Part shown: piece after piece, positions 1 to 12,047 of the stretch
Position numbering within the stretch: position 1 is the stretch's first letter
Layout: every line of letters starts with the position of its first letter
Source: Smittium culicis
Lineage: Eukaryota; Kickxellomycota; Harpellomycetes; Harpellales; Legeriomycetaceae
Assembly (NCBI GenBank): GCA_001970855.1
Contig: LSSN01005344.1
Coordinates: forward strand, 1 to 41,207
DNA: 41,207 nt
Reading direction: 5' to 3'
The notes under the pieces: model-generated
Told to the model about the DNA's origin: nothing
Seen by the model: the letters and a program-made list of their open reading frames with translations, nothing else
Database searches by the model: none
Program-made: the position numbers and the translations under genes

Positions 1-118
1 AGTATTTAGCTAAATAATAAAAGCCAATGTTTAATACTCTAAATATTTCTGTGATTAAAGTGATACCAATACTGGCCAGAAGAATTATAGAAATTAGCGC
101 TGAAAATTTTAGTAACAT
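1..118 (-). CDS. Possible 5' end of a membrane or secreted protein gene, cut by the left edge
   Basis: An ATG at 118 (complement) opens a frame with no stop to the left edge, giving 39 residues that begin MLLKFSALISIILLASIGIT. The first ~20 residues are strongly hydrophobic, like a signal peptide or membrane anchor. No family is recognised. It lies in the same orientation as the next gene, whose stop is 287 bases upstream. In DNA this AT-rich, a 39-codon open frame can occur by chance, so this is only a candidate. Confidence 0.3.
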   Translation of the reverse strand, partial: MLLKFSALISIILLASIGITLITEIFRVLNIGFYYLAKY

Positions 119-404
119 TTAAAATCTTAAATGTATTAAGGATCTAAATATAAAGAAGTTAGAGCTTTTAATTCCCAATGGTGTCTTTTTAAGATTAATT
201 AGTACATATTCACTACCGTTTTTTTTTTTATTATAGAGCGATAGCTTCATTTTTAAAAATTTTCAGTAGGTGGATAGGAAATCTTATAGATATTTAAACG
301 AGAAAATGAATTACAATTTTGTAAGAAAGAATAATAATAAATATCTACACACTTGATTCGGTAAAGAAAAAAACATAAGAGAAATGATGTAAATAATTAA
401 TACA

Positions 405-1387
405 TTAAAGACCAAGGAGGATTGCAGAATTGGATAAAACTACGAATTTAGATTTCTTTCCTGATATTCTCATTTGATAGAGAACAATTGACTGCCAAAA
501 CATTTTGTAGTTTCTATCATTATTATTTATTTATGGGTTAAATAATAATTTTATCATCGTAACATTAATCAACAATAAGAAAATAAGAATGGATAAAAGA
601 AATTTCGTTATTGAAAACAATGCTACTATCGAAAATAACCCTAATTTTTAATGAATTTGCCTTTGGGCAAAATTGATCACTAGGGTATATTATAGTTTTT
701 TTTTTTTTAGAAAAACGTAAAAATAGATAAATTTGTATTATGCTTACTTGTGGGACACTCGGACAATTGCACTCGAATTATGTTTAGAGTATTTGAGGAT
801 ATCAAGTGGAATTCCAGTACCGATTATACCATGCGTTGCTTCCAACGCTTTGCTACATGCTGTTCTAAAAGATAAGACATCAAGTGATACGCTAGAATCG
901 GGCTGTTTAATTCCGTTACCTAGAATTTCGATATTAGTTTCAGATTCAGAAACTCTATTTTTTTTTTGAGTAAACAGCAATTAATAAGTGTTAATGGTTG
1001 AATCGGAAGAATTTCTAAAGAAAGCAAAGACTTTTAATACTAGCTGCTTTGTTTTTTTTTTTTTTTGCAATATATTTATGGAATAGTTAGGTAAGGCTTA
1101 TTCAATACATTTATTCCAGAGCAATGATAAGAGTATAATCAAACAGAAAATGTATTTTTGGATAGAAATTTAAAAACGCTATTTCCAAATAAAAAATTCA
1201 ATATATTTGAAAATAATATAATAATTATCGAAGTCGGCATTGAAAATTAAGCATAGAAAATATAAGGAAATGAAAGAAATAAAGCGTTGGATTACATTTT
1301 GATTTTAAAGTAGTGATGATTTAAATTCGAGATGGACAAGGTCTTATGGTTATTTGTGAAAATTGATTTATTCGAAAGCTTGGACAT
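405..1387 (-). CDS. RPP14: RNase P/MRP protein subunit Rpp14-like (Rpp14/Pop5 family), three exons
   Basis: Exons on the complement are 1387-1296, 954-748 and 513-405, joined at phases 2 and 2 with donors GTAATC and GTAAGC and acceptors TAG and TAG. The product is 135 aa; human Rpp14 is 124 aa. Family features in order are an N-terminal beta strand (HHYFKI, like YHYMKV in human), the segment with SLDVLSFRTACSKALEATHG, the hallmark PLDILKY followed by SSAIVRV (human PLDILTY...SAILRI), and a last exon with MFWQSIVL...GKKSKFVV ending in SAILLGL. Rpp14 is a protein subunit of the nuclear/nucleolar RNase P and RNase MRP particles that process tRNA 5' ends and pre-rRNA. The assignment is from remembered family sequence, but strand order and length agree throughout. 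The 341-nt first intron is the longest in the window. Confidence 0.85.
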
Positions 1388-1849
1388 TCTGTATATATAC
1401 TCTTGATTGTTAACAGGTAAAATGATAGTTATAGAATAGGATTGATGTAAAAAAAAAAAAAATTTAAAAAAAAGCGAGTAAACTAATGATTCAAGAATAA
1501 CTATCAAGAGTTTTACAATTTTTTGTAGAGGACAGAAAATTTAATCTGATAAAATCGATTAATAATTTTAACTAAACAGGGAAATTCAAATCATTCTTAT
1601 AGGCGAATTCAATTATTGGACCAAAAGCACTATTGGTAAATAAAAATCAAAGAAATGATAATTTAAAATAATAAAATAAAGATTATTCAATACTAAGAAC
1701 AAATAAAAATGTTAAATATACAAAGTATAATAATAAATCAAAGAAAAAATAGTACTTGTCTTAACTAGATATAGGTACATATCTTTCAAGCTATTCTTTT
1801 ATTTACTTGATAAAACAAAAAAACTAAATTAAAGAGAAAAATTATATAA
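1388..1849. other. Intergenic between RPP14 start and FAM50 stop
   Basis: These 462 bases lie between two same-strand genes and must hold the RPP14 promoter and the FAM50 3' end. They are A/T-rich with several homopolymer runs (A12 near 1449). A short open frame upstream of the RPP14 ATG is an extension of its exon 1 and has no other support. No RNA gene or repeat was seen. Confidence 0.5.
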
Positions 1850-3202
1850 TTATTTCAGCAGAGGATCTTTGATAGAATAAGACCCATAATTTTTTTCAGG
1901 ATCATAAAGTTCCCAACGGCTGGCAGGAAATATATGCTTGTTGCGTTCGTACCAAGTGCGTTCGCAGACTTTACCGACGTGAGAGTCTTCTTTTTCTACT
2001 TGCGCATCGTTGACGAGCCGGACATCTTCGTGAGCATCAAAATTGAATAAAGGACCAGACTTACCGCGAGCCTTATTGACAATGAAATCATAAAATGTGT
2101 AATGATGTGGTATTATTAGGTCCTCTTTTATATACATTAAGTTGTCGACGCTAACTCCGCGTAAATCGTTCGATTGGATGCGACATTTTTCGAGAAACTT
2201 AGAGATAGAGTCGCCTTTTAAGCAGCTTGTTTTCTTACGATGTCCAGATCCATCCCAGTAACTATACGTTATTTCAACGGGTTCAGCTTTTATTCTCTCT
2301 TGTTCTTTCAACCAAATTTGCCTGAAATGCTCGCGCTGCTCACGTTCGATATTATCGCGCTCCTTATCAGGCAAAAAACTGGTGTCTACATTGGGATTTT
2401 TTCCGATTTTAATTTTCTTTTCTGATATTTTGACTATTAATTAAAAAAGTTAAAGTTATAGAGAAGCGATTAAGCTAATTAATAAAACGTAATTGTTATT
2501 ATTACGAGGTGTATCTAATTCTTTTTGGTCTTCTTCGTGATCAGAATCTAGCTCAAAGGATAATTTAGGCTTCTCTACCGTCTTCTTTCTTTTGCTCTTT
2601 TTTTTAGATCCACTATTTTTTAATTTTTAGTAAGAAAAAGGTTTAGTTTTTTTTTATCAATCAAAAAATTATATTAATGGCAGCTATAAAAATAAAAAGT
2701 AGTGGTGTGTAGTTTAAAGTATTGAGAATTAAGTATACGATACCTCTGAGACACAAGCGTGTTAGCAGCAACTCTAAGCTTTTCTTCCTCGATTTCTTTG
2801 TGAATCCTTTGAAAATCTTCAAGTTTTACTAAACCGACTGTAGATTTCTTTAGTTTTTGCTCAGTGCTGACATGCTCAGTTATAAATTTATGAGAGCCAA
2901 TTTTAACTTGTGAATCCTAACTAGATTAAAATGAAAAAGTAAGTAAAAATAAATAAACCAGTAATCGGAAAATTAATTATGAAATGAATATACATATAAT
3001 CAATATATGAGAATAAAAGAAACTAGCTTTAAAATTTGATATCTATGAATCTATGGTGAAAAATGATAAATTTAAGAGGAATGATGTATGCCTTAGATAT
3101 CTGTAATTTTTGATTTTCGAATTCCAATTTTTGTTTTTCGCGCTGCTTAGAAAGCAATTCCTGCCTCCTTTTGTCGAAATTAGCGCTCTTGTATTCGGAC
3201 AT
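1850..3202 (-). CDS. FAM50: XAP5/FAM50 family nuclear protein, four exons
   Basis: Exons on the complement are 3202-3092, 2916-2744, 2612-2506 and 2421-1850, coding for 320 aa (human FAM50A is 339 aa). The N-terminal exon begins [17 protein letters not shown] and is a charged coiled coil. Exon 2 carries [13 protein letters not shown], which matches STVGLV in FAM50. Exon 3 is a basic then acidic linker ([10 protein letters not shown]...[10 protein letters not shown]). Exon 4 starts with [13 protein letters not shown] and contains the XAP5 domain: [40 protein letters not shown] and [17 protein letters not shown], all diagnostic. FAM50 proteins are nuclear and associate with the spliceosome; their exact role is not settled. 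Intron 1 appears to use a GC donor (AAG/GCATAC), because an in-frame TAA follows and no GT lies near. The other two introns are GT-AG and frame-consistent. Confidence 0.96.
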
Positions 3203-4380
3203 GGAATAAAAGCAGCAAGTATAAAAAGTATGATGAAAGTCCTTGATATATTCAAAACAGGTTGTGAATAATCGAATAAGATTTGATAAACGAATATAAA
3301 CTAATTGCAAACAATTGTACTTGCCTTGTTTTTTATTTTGCTAAAAGGTGATGAAGGGCTAAAAGTAATAATGTATTTTTTTCCAATAATTGAATAAAGC
3401 CCCAATTTGATATTCCACTTCTAGCTGAGATTTCTATTTGGTAAAGATTAATTTCGACTTATTTGATGATTGTGAAGAATATTTTGTATCTAAATTTATT
3501 TGAAGATGTAAAGAAATTATGAAATTTCGTTTTTTAAAAGATTGTTCATTTAGTGGCAATACTTTTATTCAGCAAAGATTTTGTATATAATTATAGGATT
3601 TGCGATAAAGTAATAATACTTGATTTAACGCTTTCTGAAGTCAATACTCATAAGTTTTTTATAAGCCATAATTGGATAATCCAAGTTTATATTATTATTA
3701 TTGGTTGAATATAAATGATGGCCAACAACTTGTGATGATTCATTATTGTATTATCAATCCATCTTATGGTTGGCTAAATTGCTGTTCAAATATAGTCAAC
3801 TGCCTCTGAAAGGGCTAAATCGCCATCAGATTTGGTAATACATTAGCGTGCTATCTAAAACCCCGCCAATATATAAAATAGGTTTTATTATGAATTTTCT
3901 AGCCAATTGCAAATCTAGCCATCTATAGCTTATTTTTTTCAAAAAATTCATCCTACAAGTTAAAATTAATCGACCTCTTTGAGTGGATACCAACTCATAT
4001 TATGCTCAAAGTTAAGACACATTAATTGTACCCATCTCAATAGATAATAGCTACTCGAAAATATAAAAAAAAAAGAATGAAATAAAATAAAGTGAAATAA
4101 CATGAAAAATAATGGATTTTATGCGTATAATGTGGACTAACCGTTGGAACTACCTTTTTCAACTTTATGCCAAATATATATGAGAACGCGTGCGAGGGAC
4201 TTAATATTCCTCTTCTATTCTTGTAATATGAATTAATCTACCTCTTAATGGCAAAGATTCATTCTATCATTACCCTCGATAGAGGAAATATATTAAATTA
4301 CTAAAAATTAAAAAATCAAATCAGTAAATTTTTTCGAAGAATTTTTCGTGAGTCGATAATATAGATCAAAAATGTTATAG

Positions 4381-4557
4381 ATTGATCAGAAAGCATACGA
4401 TACTGTATCATTAGATAATATTATGGAGTTTTCCGATAGTGTGGATACAATCTATTTTCTCTTCGGTTTTGATGTACCTGGATCGATATATACTAATTTT
4501 GATATCGGCCTAATATGCTTCATAAAGCTATCGGAAAATAGAGCCTTTGATTTATAA
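4381..4557 (+). pseudogene. Relic of a LINE-type (non-LTR) reverse transcriptase
   Basis: This 58-codon open stretch is bounded by TAG and TAA. It starts IDQKAYDTVSLDNIM, which matches the non-LTR reverse transcriptase block with the first catalytic aspartate (consensus like DLKKAYDTV). It continues through LFGFDVPGSIYTN to IKLSENRAFDL, in the spacing where LINE RTs have the helix and strand that precede the GVRQG motif. That next motif is missing and the flanks are full of stops, so this is a dead fragment. The call rests on motif resemblance only. Confidence 0.55.
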
Positions 4558-6174
4558 GTTATTAATTTTAGAAGCCAATTTACTAATTAATTGCTATTTT
4601 CAGTATGAACATTCAGAAAAAGAGAAAATTCCATCCATTCTTAGTATAATTCACTAGTAAATACTGATATAATAACGGTTCGGAATGTGAGGCTAGTTGA
4701 AAAGTCATCTCTTCTGGTAATACCAGACCTTTTCTCTTTGGTAGCTATTTTAACTAAATCCAGATACCCTTGGCTAATACAGTTAAGTTAACCGTAGATT
4801 CTATATATCGCTGGCCCTGAGAAATTTTGTGACGACTAGAAACAAACGCAACATTGAATCATGTTTCTTGATTGCAAGCTTGGATTTTGGCACCTTATTT
4901 CTTATTAAATCCAGTACACGCAAGATGTCTAGAACTGAACAAAAAAAATCGATTAGTCGAACTATGACTTTGTGAATTCGGATAAAATTTAATGGTTAGA
5001 TAACTCATCAGTAGCATCTGATAAATTTAGCATTTTGGGTTTTAGCCCTTTACGGAACCTACCTTCATTTTTTCGACGGTGTAAATTTCTGCCAGATAGC
5101 TAATACCTGAAGCTGAATACAAAATTATTATATCTATAGATATTTGTTGAGGTTTATCATAACCCCAAGTTGTCGCAGTATATCTTTCAGCCTGAGAATC
5201 AAGTTCGGGAGAGAAATTGAATCAGTTTTACTAATATCGTTTTCATGAAATAGATTAGACATCATTTTGATAGACAAGACCTAATTTTTTATGCTAAATT
5301 TTAGTTTATAGGGGGTTTTTATACGTTAAATGTTTAAAAATTTAAAAATATAATTAAAGTTATAGCTAAAGGCTATATTTTTATTTTTATTTTTATTTTT
5401 TTTCATTTTATTTTTTTTATAAAGTAAATTGTAAATTTAAAAGCTTAAAAATATTCAGGTTAAGGAAGCTTAATTTTAGATTTGTAAAAAAAGTAGCATA
5501 AAAAAGAAAGGTTTTATTTAATTAGTATCCTTTTATTTTGTTAATTTTATTAGGGTTTTAAGGTTTGTTTTTAATATTCTTTAAGTTTACTATTATTAAT
5601 TATCTAAAAAAATATCGACAAACTTTCAGCAGGGCATTTTCTGGGTAGTTATTTATATGAAAAAAATACTTGTGATTTTTTTTATTTTTTATTTTTATGT
5701 TTACAGTTTTTGTTTAACTAGACTATATTTAAGTTGTATCTTTTAAATAGCTAAATTGAAACTTGTAGCATTACCATTTTTTCTTTTCTTTTTGATCTTA
5801 TGCTATTAGTACACTCGCTAAAAATTCAACTTGTGTTCTTTCTAATTTCTTATTAGTATAATAAATAGTTGCTTATAAAATCTTAAACTAATTGTGGCTA
5901 ATATTAATGGCTGCATTTAAACAAATTTTCTTTATGGTTCATGATATGTTATTATGTAACTGATTTTAATTTTTGTTTAAATTATTTGTAGCTTTATAAT
6001 TGTAAATTAAAATTACTGGTAATTTTTATTAGATATACAAAACTGATTAGCTAGATTTAAAAGACTTTATTCTTGCCAATAAAAGTCTGAATTATAAAGG
6101 AGATTAACATCTTCCTCATCACTTCCACATATTTAACTATCTAAAAAACGCAGCTGTATAAAATTGCGTGTGTA

Positions 6175-6310
6175 CTGACGCCATGCATGCCATTTGGCTG
6201 CAAGGATACATCCAAAGGCACAGGTACATAACCCTTTGGTTTCGAGGTAACTCCGCTGATCCTCAGTGTCATCAAAATGCATATTTTATTTTCCAGATTG
6301 GTTACATATT
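6175..6310 (-). pseudogene. Possible retroelement fragment (retropepsin-like piece), weak
   Basis: On the complement the frame reads RISGVTSKPKGYVPVPLDV and then LQPNGMHGVSTHA. The alternating beta-strand pattern with a glycine and VPVPL resembles the C-terminal half of a retroviral-type aspartic protease from an LTR element. No active-site DTG/DSG and no downstream polymerase were seen. The surrounding sequence is non-coding. It could also be a chance open frame. Confidence 0.25.
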
Positions 6311-7342
6311 TTTTTTCAGGCTTATGATGATTATCATTGCTTATAATAAGACAACTTAGGATAATGATGTAGAAATTAGTTCTGTGAGTCATATGGCAGA
6401 TTTCCATAGTGGTGTCACTAATATTATTTCTATGAGCATACTGCGTACTTTATCTACGGTCTATGCGATTATAATACACAACAGCAATTGGTAAGGTCGT
6501 ATGAGCTCTGGCAACCTGAAGGCCCGAACGCTATTTTCGATTACTCTTTTTTCAATAAACCATATGTAGAATTTATTTTAAATTCTTTCTCTGGTGAGTA
6601 GATAACATAATCTCGTCATTTTTGCGTGAATAGAGCTCATTTTTTGTATTTATCCTTTTATAGAGACCATCATATTTGGATAAAAAGTCGATCGGTGCAT
6701 CTACATGAGCTCAGAATTCATTTTTTATATCCAAGCTATTGACAAGTACTGGCATAAAACAATGCGAAAAAATCTTATCAGAATTTCTAAGCAGTTTTCA
6801 TGAATTTTTTTCCTCGAAATTTTTTCTAAAAAACGAGTGTGTTTGTATTTTCCAAATATATGAACGCCAAATTTCCTACAACGTTCTTTAATTTATATTA
6901 TAAAGTTCTTCCCGAAGTTTTATTGCGTTGATGTACACCTTTTCCTCTGATTGTATTCATTTTGGAACCTTCTAAAATTTCCATAAGTATTCTCTGAATT
7001 ATATAAATATCTTCAAATTGAGATAATCTGCTAGAATTAGAGTCTGCTATACTCCTTTAATTTATTTTTCCAGAAAAATAGGCTCTAAATTTCTGGAATT
7101 GTCAGTAGTACTGTCTATTTATACTATTTTGATTTGAATAAACGCATTTATTACCTTCAATAGCTGACAGTTTCAAATAATTAATTATCTTGTCTATTTT
7201 GGTGTAATGAACCCAAATTATAAATAGGTAAAATAACAATTCTGTAATGGTCTTAATTAGTACATTACACAAATACTTAATAAGGTGATACGAAAACTCT
7301 GAATAATAACGAAAACAATATCACTAAACACAATTATAAACA

Positions 7343-7392
7343 GAAACAAAAACAAAAACAAAAACATGAAACATGAAACATGAAACATGAAA
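7343..7392. repeat. Tandem repeats: (ACAAAA)n followed by four copies of CATGAAA
   Basis: An imperfect ACAAAA hexamer run at about 7343-7364 is followed directly by four exact CATGAAA heptamers at 7365-7392. It is a simple microsatellite in non-coding DNA, and its copy number is likely to vary between isolates. Confidence 0.9.
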
Positions 7393-8402
7393 TCCTGGGC
7401 CAAAAACCTGAAACACAGTTTGAAGCTATTTTCAGTTATATTTATTTTATACTAGTATATCTTCTTTAAATAGTATGGGCTCTAAAAACTCGTACACTAA
7501 TTCTCTATAAATAACCAGCCGAATGCCTCGAAACGAAAGAGAATTCAGAGCAACAATAAAATAAAAATCAGAATAATTGCATTTGGTCTAATTCCAAATA
7601 TTAACTAATTGCTATTAGATATTATTATACTAATCCTTACCACTTTTAGTCCTTGATACAATAATTATCAATTTTTCTTTTATAAATTTTATTGAAAGAG
7701 ATCCAACTCTTTGTTGATCAATTTATCAAAAATGTAAATTAGTAATTAAATTTTAGAGTAAGTATTTAGCAAATAGTAACTTTGATCAACTGATAATACT
7801 CTCTTAACCATATTAAAACTTACATTAATGTATAAAAAACCTATGGTATAATAAATAATCGCTTTTACAGAATAAGGGCCATTTCTGTGAAATAAAAATT
7901 AAAATTAAAATTAAATTATAATATCAGTATTCATTAATTTTATGTAATCAGAATATCAGTAACCCAGGTAGAAGATAATCCGACACTGAAAAGTCTTTAC
8001 TGATAAAGTTCAATAGGAATCTCAGTGTCATTTGGCGAGCGTTCAGTGATTTTCTGGTTTCACGTGGAAGACACCGGGTCTTGGTCGATGTAGCCTTCAG
8101 AGAAATATCGTTGGTATTTATAAAAATCCCTAGATATTTAATAAAATGAGATTGAGATTTAGTCGATTTATCGTCGTCGGTGATTTTGAATTAAAACTAT
8201 CAGAGCTATGATATTCCTTGTTTCTGATGTTAGAACTAGAATATGTATAATGTCACATAAACAAAATAACATAGGTAAGAATAATTCCTTATCCCCTGTG
8301 ATTTGTCTGATAAAATAATTTTAGTAAGAATTTATGTGGGGTCCACAATCTATTCTTTATTATATATTTTAAATCACGTAACCGGAAGCTTCGGTAGATT
8401 CT

Positions 8403-8585
8403 GTGAAGGTTGAGACGTTTTTGATTTTCCTTGAGTATCAGTATGCTTATAGTTGTTTCTTAAAGACTAAAGTACGTGATAAAGTCCTTGAGGTGAAAAT
8501 TTATAAAATTGGGATCCAATGTCTTCATATTGAAATGATGCTCTTCCTTGTAAATGATGAACTTGTAGAGGTTGAGGGCGGATAA
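8403..8585 (+). pseudogene. Open stretch, possible eroded reverse transcriptase remnant
   Basis: This 60-codon frame lies in a less A/T-rich part of the gap. Its end reads IQCLHIEMMLFLVNDELVEVE, which vaguely recalls the strand-turn-strand around the YADD box of LINE reverse transcriptases, but the YADD residues are absent. There is no other support and it begins with a non-ATG codon. It is recorded as a probable relic rather than a gene. Confidence 0.2.
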
Positions 8586-9121
8586 AATTCCTCTAATATT
8601 ATTAGTGATCATAAAAAGATGGCTAAAAATCCAGTATCTCTCAGATGAATAAAATTTATAGCTAGCTTCGATTGGTAGCAAGTAACTTCTTCCAACAGTT
8701 CTTTATTGACCTCTTGGGTCAACTTTTCCTGCATAGATGTGCGTGGGAAGTCAATGATTATTTTTAAGCGCATCAATGTAGATTTTATCCAAAGGTAAAC
8801 AAAAGAAATAGGAAATAATCCTTAATAAAGGTCTTTAATTAAAAAAATCAGCCTTCTGCCTTATTTTTTCAACCAAAAGATCTAAATTCCGGATCATGAG
8901 GGCTATTTTAGGGAATTATAAATCTCAGTGACAACGTTTTCTGAACTCATAGGCATTTATTCATTTCTGAGAATGCCTATCTAGCATGGCTAGGATCCTC
9001 CCAGATGGAGAGTCTTTCTGGGTATATATTGAGGTTAATTTCCCCGGTTCCAAAACATTCCACGAAAATATAACTGGAGGTCTGAAATATTTTTACCTAA
9101 ATTAGCTTCAACAGTTTGTAA

Positions 9122-9286
9122 AGAATTGGTGCTCTACGTGGTATCAGTTTTTATAATGCTGTTAAATTTTTTGATAGAGTTATATCGGCGCCTAATAATA
9201 GGCTGAGATCGTTGAGGTTTTGCTACTGGTTTCTTGGAAATAAGGGTGACCAAAAAATATTAGTATTTTATCAATTTAGTATCTGA
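9122..9286 (+). other. 55-codon open stretch of unknown origin
   Basis: The frame between a TAA and a TGA reads RIGALRGISFYNAVKFFDRV and continues with an Arg/Leu-rich stretch, RLRSLRFCYWFLG. The composition is more protein-like than the flanks. No family is recognised. It sits 0.5 kb downstream of another open fragment in the same orientation, so it may be part of the same decayed element. Confidence 0.25.
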
Positions 9287-9612
9287 TTCAACGAGGTAAG
9301 CCGGGTTTCCTAGATTCTCAAATATCTTATAGTGTCTATCCAACCTTGGTTGGGTTAATGTGCCTGAAAAAACCAATAATAGAGCCCTTATAGTGGTCAC
9401 AAACATTACCTGATGATCACCAGAGATTTGAGCCCAGGATCTAACCGTATTATTTGGTGGGAATAGTAGTTAATCGATATATCTAATTGGGACAGAGTCA
9501 CTTGAATTACATGGATTACTGTGCCATCATTCCTTGCAGTTCTAGATTCTGAGTCGTTCAATTGAGGTAGATTTTAATCAAATTATCATACAAAATTTTT
9601 GTTTCTTTTGTG

Positions 9613-9640
9613 ATCCCCGGTTGTATGAAATTCCGGGGAT
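9613..9640. repeat. GC-rich inverted repeat ATCCCCGG/CCGGGGAT
   Basis: ATCCCCGG (9613-9620) is followed by a 12-base spacer and its exact reverse complement CCGGGGAT (9633-9640). An 8-bp stem with six G/C pairs stands out in this A/T-rich DNA. It lies at the right end of the less A/T-rich block and may be part of an element terminus. Confidence 0.7.
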
Positions 9641-9994
9641 AAGAAAATTAGGGGTTTTAGATAGAAAATTTACTTAATATTGGTTTTATTTTCTTTTTTG
9701 AGAATTTTATTGTTTTTTTTTTATGTATTCAGTGTCACTCTGACTTTTCTTTGAGTTGGAATCATAGTCCTTTATATAGAGAAAAAGGATGAATAAAAAA
9801 ACACTTTTAAAAGGCTATCTTCTTTTCAACTTATAAAGTCAAAGCGAGAATTATAATAAGGTAAAATAATAATAAACATAGTAGTCTTAGTAATTTTAAA
9901 TCAATTAACAGTTTGTCAAATTAATTGATTTTACTGGATATTTAGTGGTCCTCCCCGCATACCTCTATTTTTGCGAGGGAGCGATTTAATTTGG

Positions 9995-10017
9995 GACATG
10001 TGAATTCCTCACATGTC
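9995..10017. repeat. Perfect 9-bp hairpin, GACATGTGA/TCACATGTC
   Basis: GACATGTGA (9995-10003) and TCACATGTC (10009-10017) form a perfect stem with a five-base loop, ATTCC. No gene end lies nearby, so this is not a terminator of anything annotated. Its function is unknown. Confidence 0.75.
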
Positions 10018-12047
10018 TCGTAGCAATTCTCGGGAGAAGCAATATAACTTTTAGTTTCACAATTTTAGATCATTGATCTGTTTCTTAAACAAGAATGCAT
10101 TTCATTATTGAATTATTATTCTGATAGCGTTAAGAGATAAAAGTATTTTTCAATCGGTGGGGGTGTCTCTGAGTTTTGGGTAAACTGTAAAGTCTGTCAC
10201 AGGATTCATAGTTCCTCTCCTTTCCGTGAAAGAGTTTTTTTAACCATTTTTACCATCATCTTTAATTGGTGATAGATAGTCTGAGATTAATTTTCAGCTA
10301 CTTTTTTCATCAGTTAATATTTGAAGGAAATAAAAATTTTAAAAACTTTCAAGTATAAAAATTAAAGATTGGACATTCTGTATCGACTAGCCATATAGAA
10401 TATTTACAGAGCGAGGGTCGAAATTTCCCTATCAGATATAAACATACTTGGTGAAGGCTTATTCAACCGGTGAAAATACGACTTACAGCAGAAAATTACT
10501 ATGAAATTTAAACATACCAAGAAAAGAGACTCCTGGCTAGCTATAAGAATCAAATGGTTCTCAATAGAACCTGGAGGAAAGTTAGTCTTCAGCGACAGCT
10601 TAAATCACTAATCTTCTCCTCTCTTTTCTCACTTTTTACCAATCATACCTTTACTTTTAATTTTACATAACTTTACTTTTATTATATACTTATAATACTC
10701 TATTATTAATAAAATTTAATAAAGAAAAAAATTTAAAGATTGTAAATATTTATCAGGTAAAGCGTCTTTGTTAAAAAAGAGATGATAAGGATAACAAATC
10801 CGAATACTTTAAACTCTATATATATAAATTTTTATAAGTTATTATATTTCACTCTATTTTTATTTTTATACTGATCAAATTTTAGTTTTACCTAATTTAA
10901 TGGTAAAAATAATATATGTACTTATTAATAATTTTATGTGAAACATTGTGATTTTTCAACTTTTTTTTTAGTGAGCACTTAATTATATTTATCATAAAAA
11001 TATTAATAAATAAAATATTTATAACTTAACAAATTCATATAGATAAAAATTCATAAATAATTAAAGTGAATGTATATTTCTCGACAGAAGTCTCAGAATA
11101 ACACATTGTGAAGTGTAAACGAAGCCAAATTACGCTTATTTATTAATGTAGTCAATAATTTATGATCGATAAGCATAGTTAACCCATTGATTATATTGCG
11201 TTAATATCTTATATCTCTTTGAAGGATTTCTTAGCATATAAATAAACGAGCCTAAAGGTCAAGGGATCTTGATCTCTCATCTCATATACTTTTAGTGTTA
11301 ATAAAGATTTATTTTACACCACATTGTTTTGCAATTAAACATCATTTAGTTACAGATCTTGGGAAGAAATACTCAACACACCAATTAAATATTTTTTGGC
11401 AGTTATCACACAATTAAATTAGCTCACAACATCCATGCAATTCCAATAACCTGATTTGAATCTTTTCAGATCTTAATACTAATAAATAAAAATAAAAATA
11501 AAATCATCAAATTACTGAGATTGAATATCCAGCCAGTAAGATTTTAGAATGTGTTTAGGAATATTTTTATTATTATTAAATTGTTGACTTGAATGAATAT
11601 TTGCCAATGATCTGGCTTGATTAAAGTAAAGTGTTCATATTTTTAGATTTTTAGATTTATATCCAAGCGAATTATTTACACAAATTTAATGTTTTAAAGC
11701 TTAAGGTTTTAAATTTAATTCCAACATTCCTTTCAATATCGTTTCTTTGCTTAATATATCAATACTTTTTGCCTGGCTTATTTTTATAACCGATTTACAT
11801 CGTTTTTAGGATACATTATTTTTTACTGCCTCATTTTATTAGAGCTCTTTGATCTTTAGTTCCTTTAATATTCCATTAGACCTTAATAGAGCAAACAGAT
11901 ATAAGTTCATCTTAAATATCGTTCAATATATTGATATTTTCTCCGCTTTAAATCTTAGTATTCTTAAAAATAGTGACGCTACAGTTAAATATTTATCATT
12001 CACTATAAAATATAATCTTTTATTTTAATTTATAAAAAAAAAAAAAA

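Larger units (their letters stand above)
3203..12047. other. 8.8 kb gene-free span with decayed retroelement fragments
   Basis: No frame here resembles a cellular gene. The sequence is very A/T-rich with long T and A runs, but stretches such as 4380-5230, 6160-6720 and 7960-9650 are visibly less A/T-rich. They contain short open pieces, at least one of which looks like reverse transcriptase. This suggests old, mutated transposons between the promoter of FAM50 and the start of the importin gene. No tRNA-like T-arm was found on either strand by eye. Confidence 0.6.

Noticed and set aside
4429..4538. 11-bp inverted repeat TTTTCCGATAG / CTATCGGAAAA
   Set aside because: The arms are about 88 bases apart and lie inside the LINE reverse transcriptase relic. 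This is probably coincidental and does not mark an element end.
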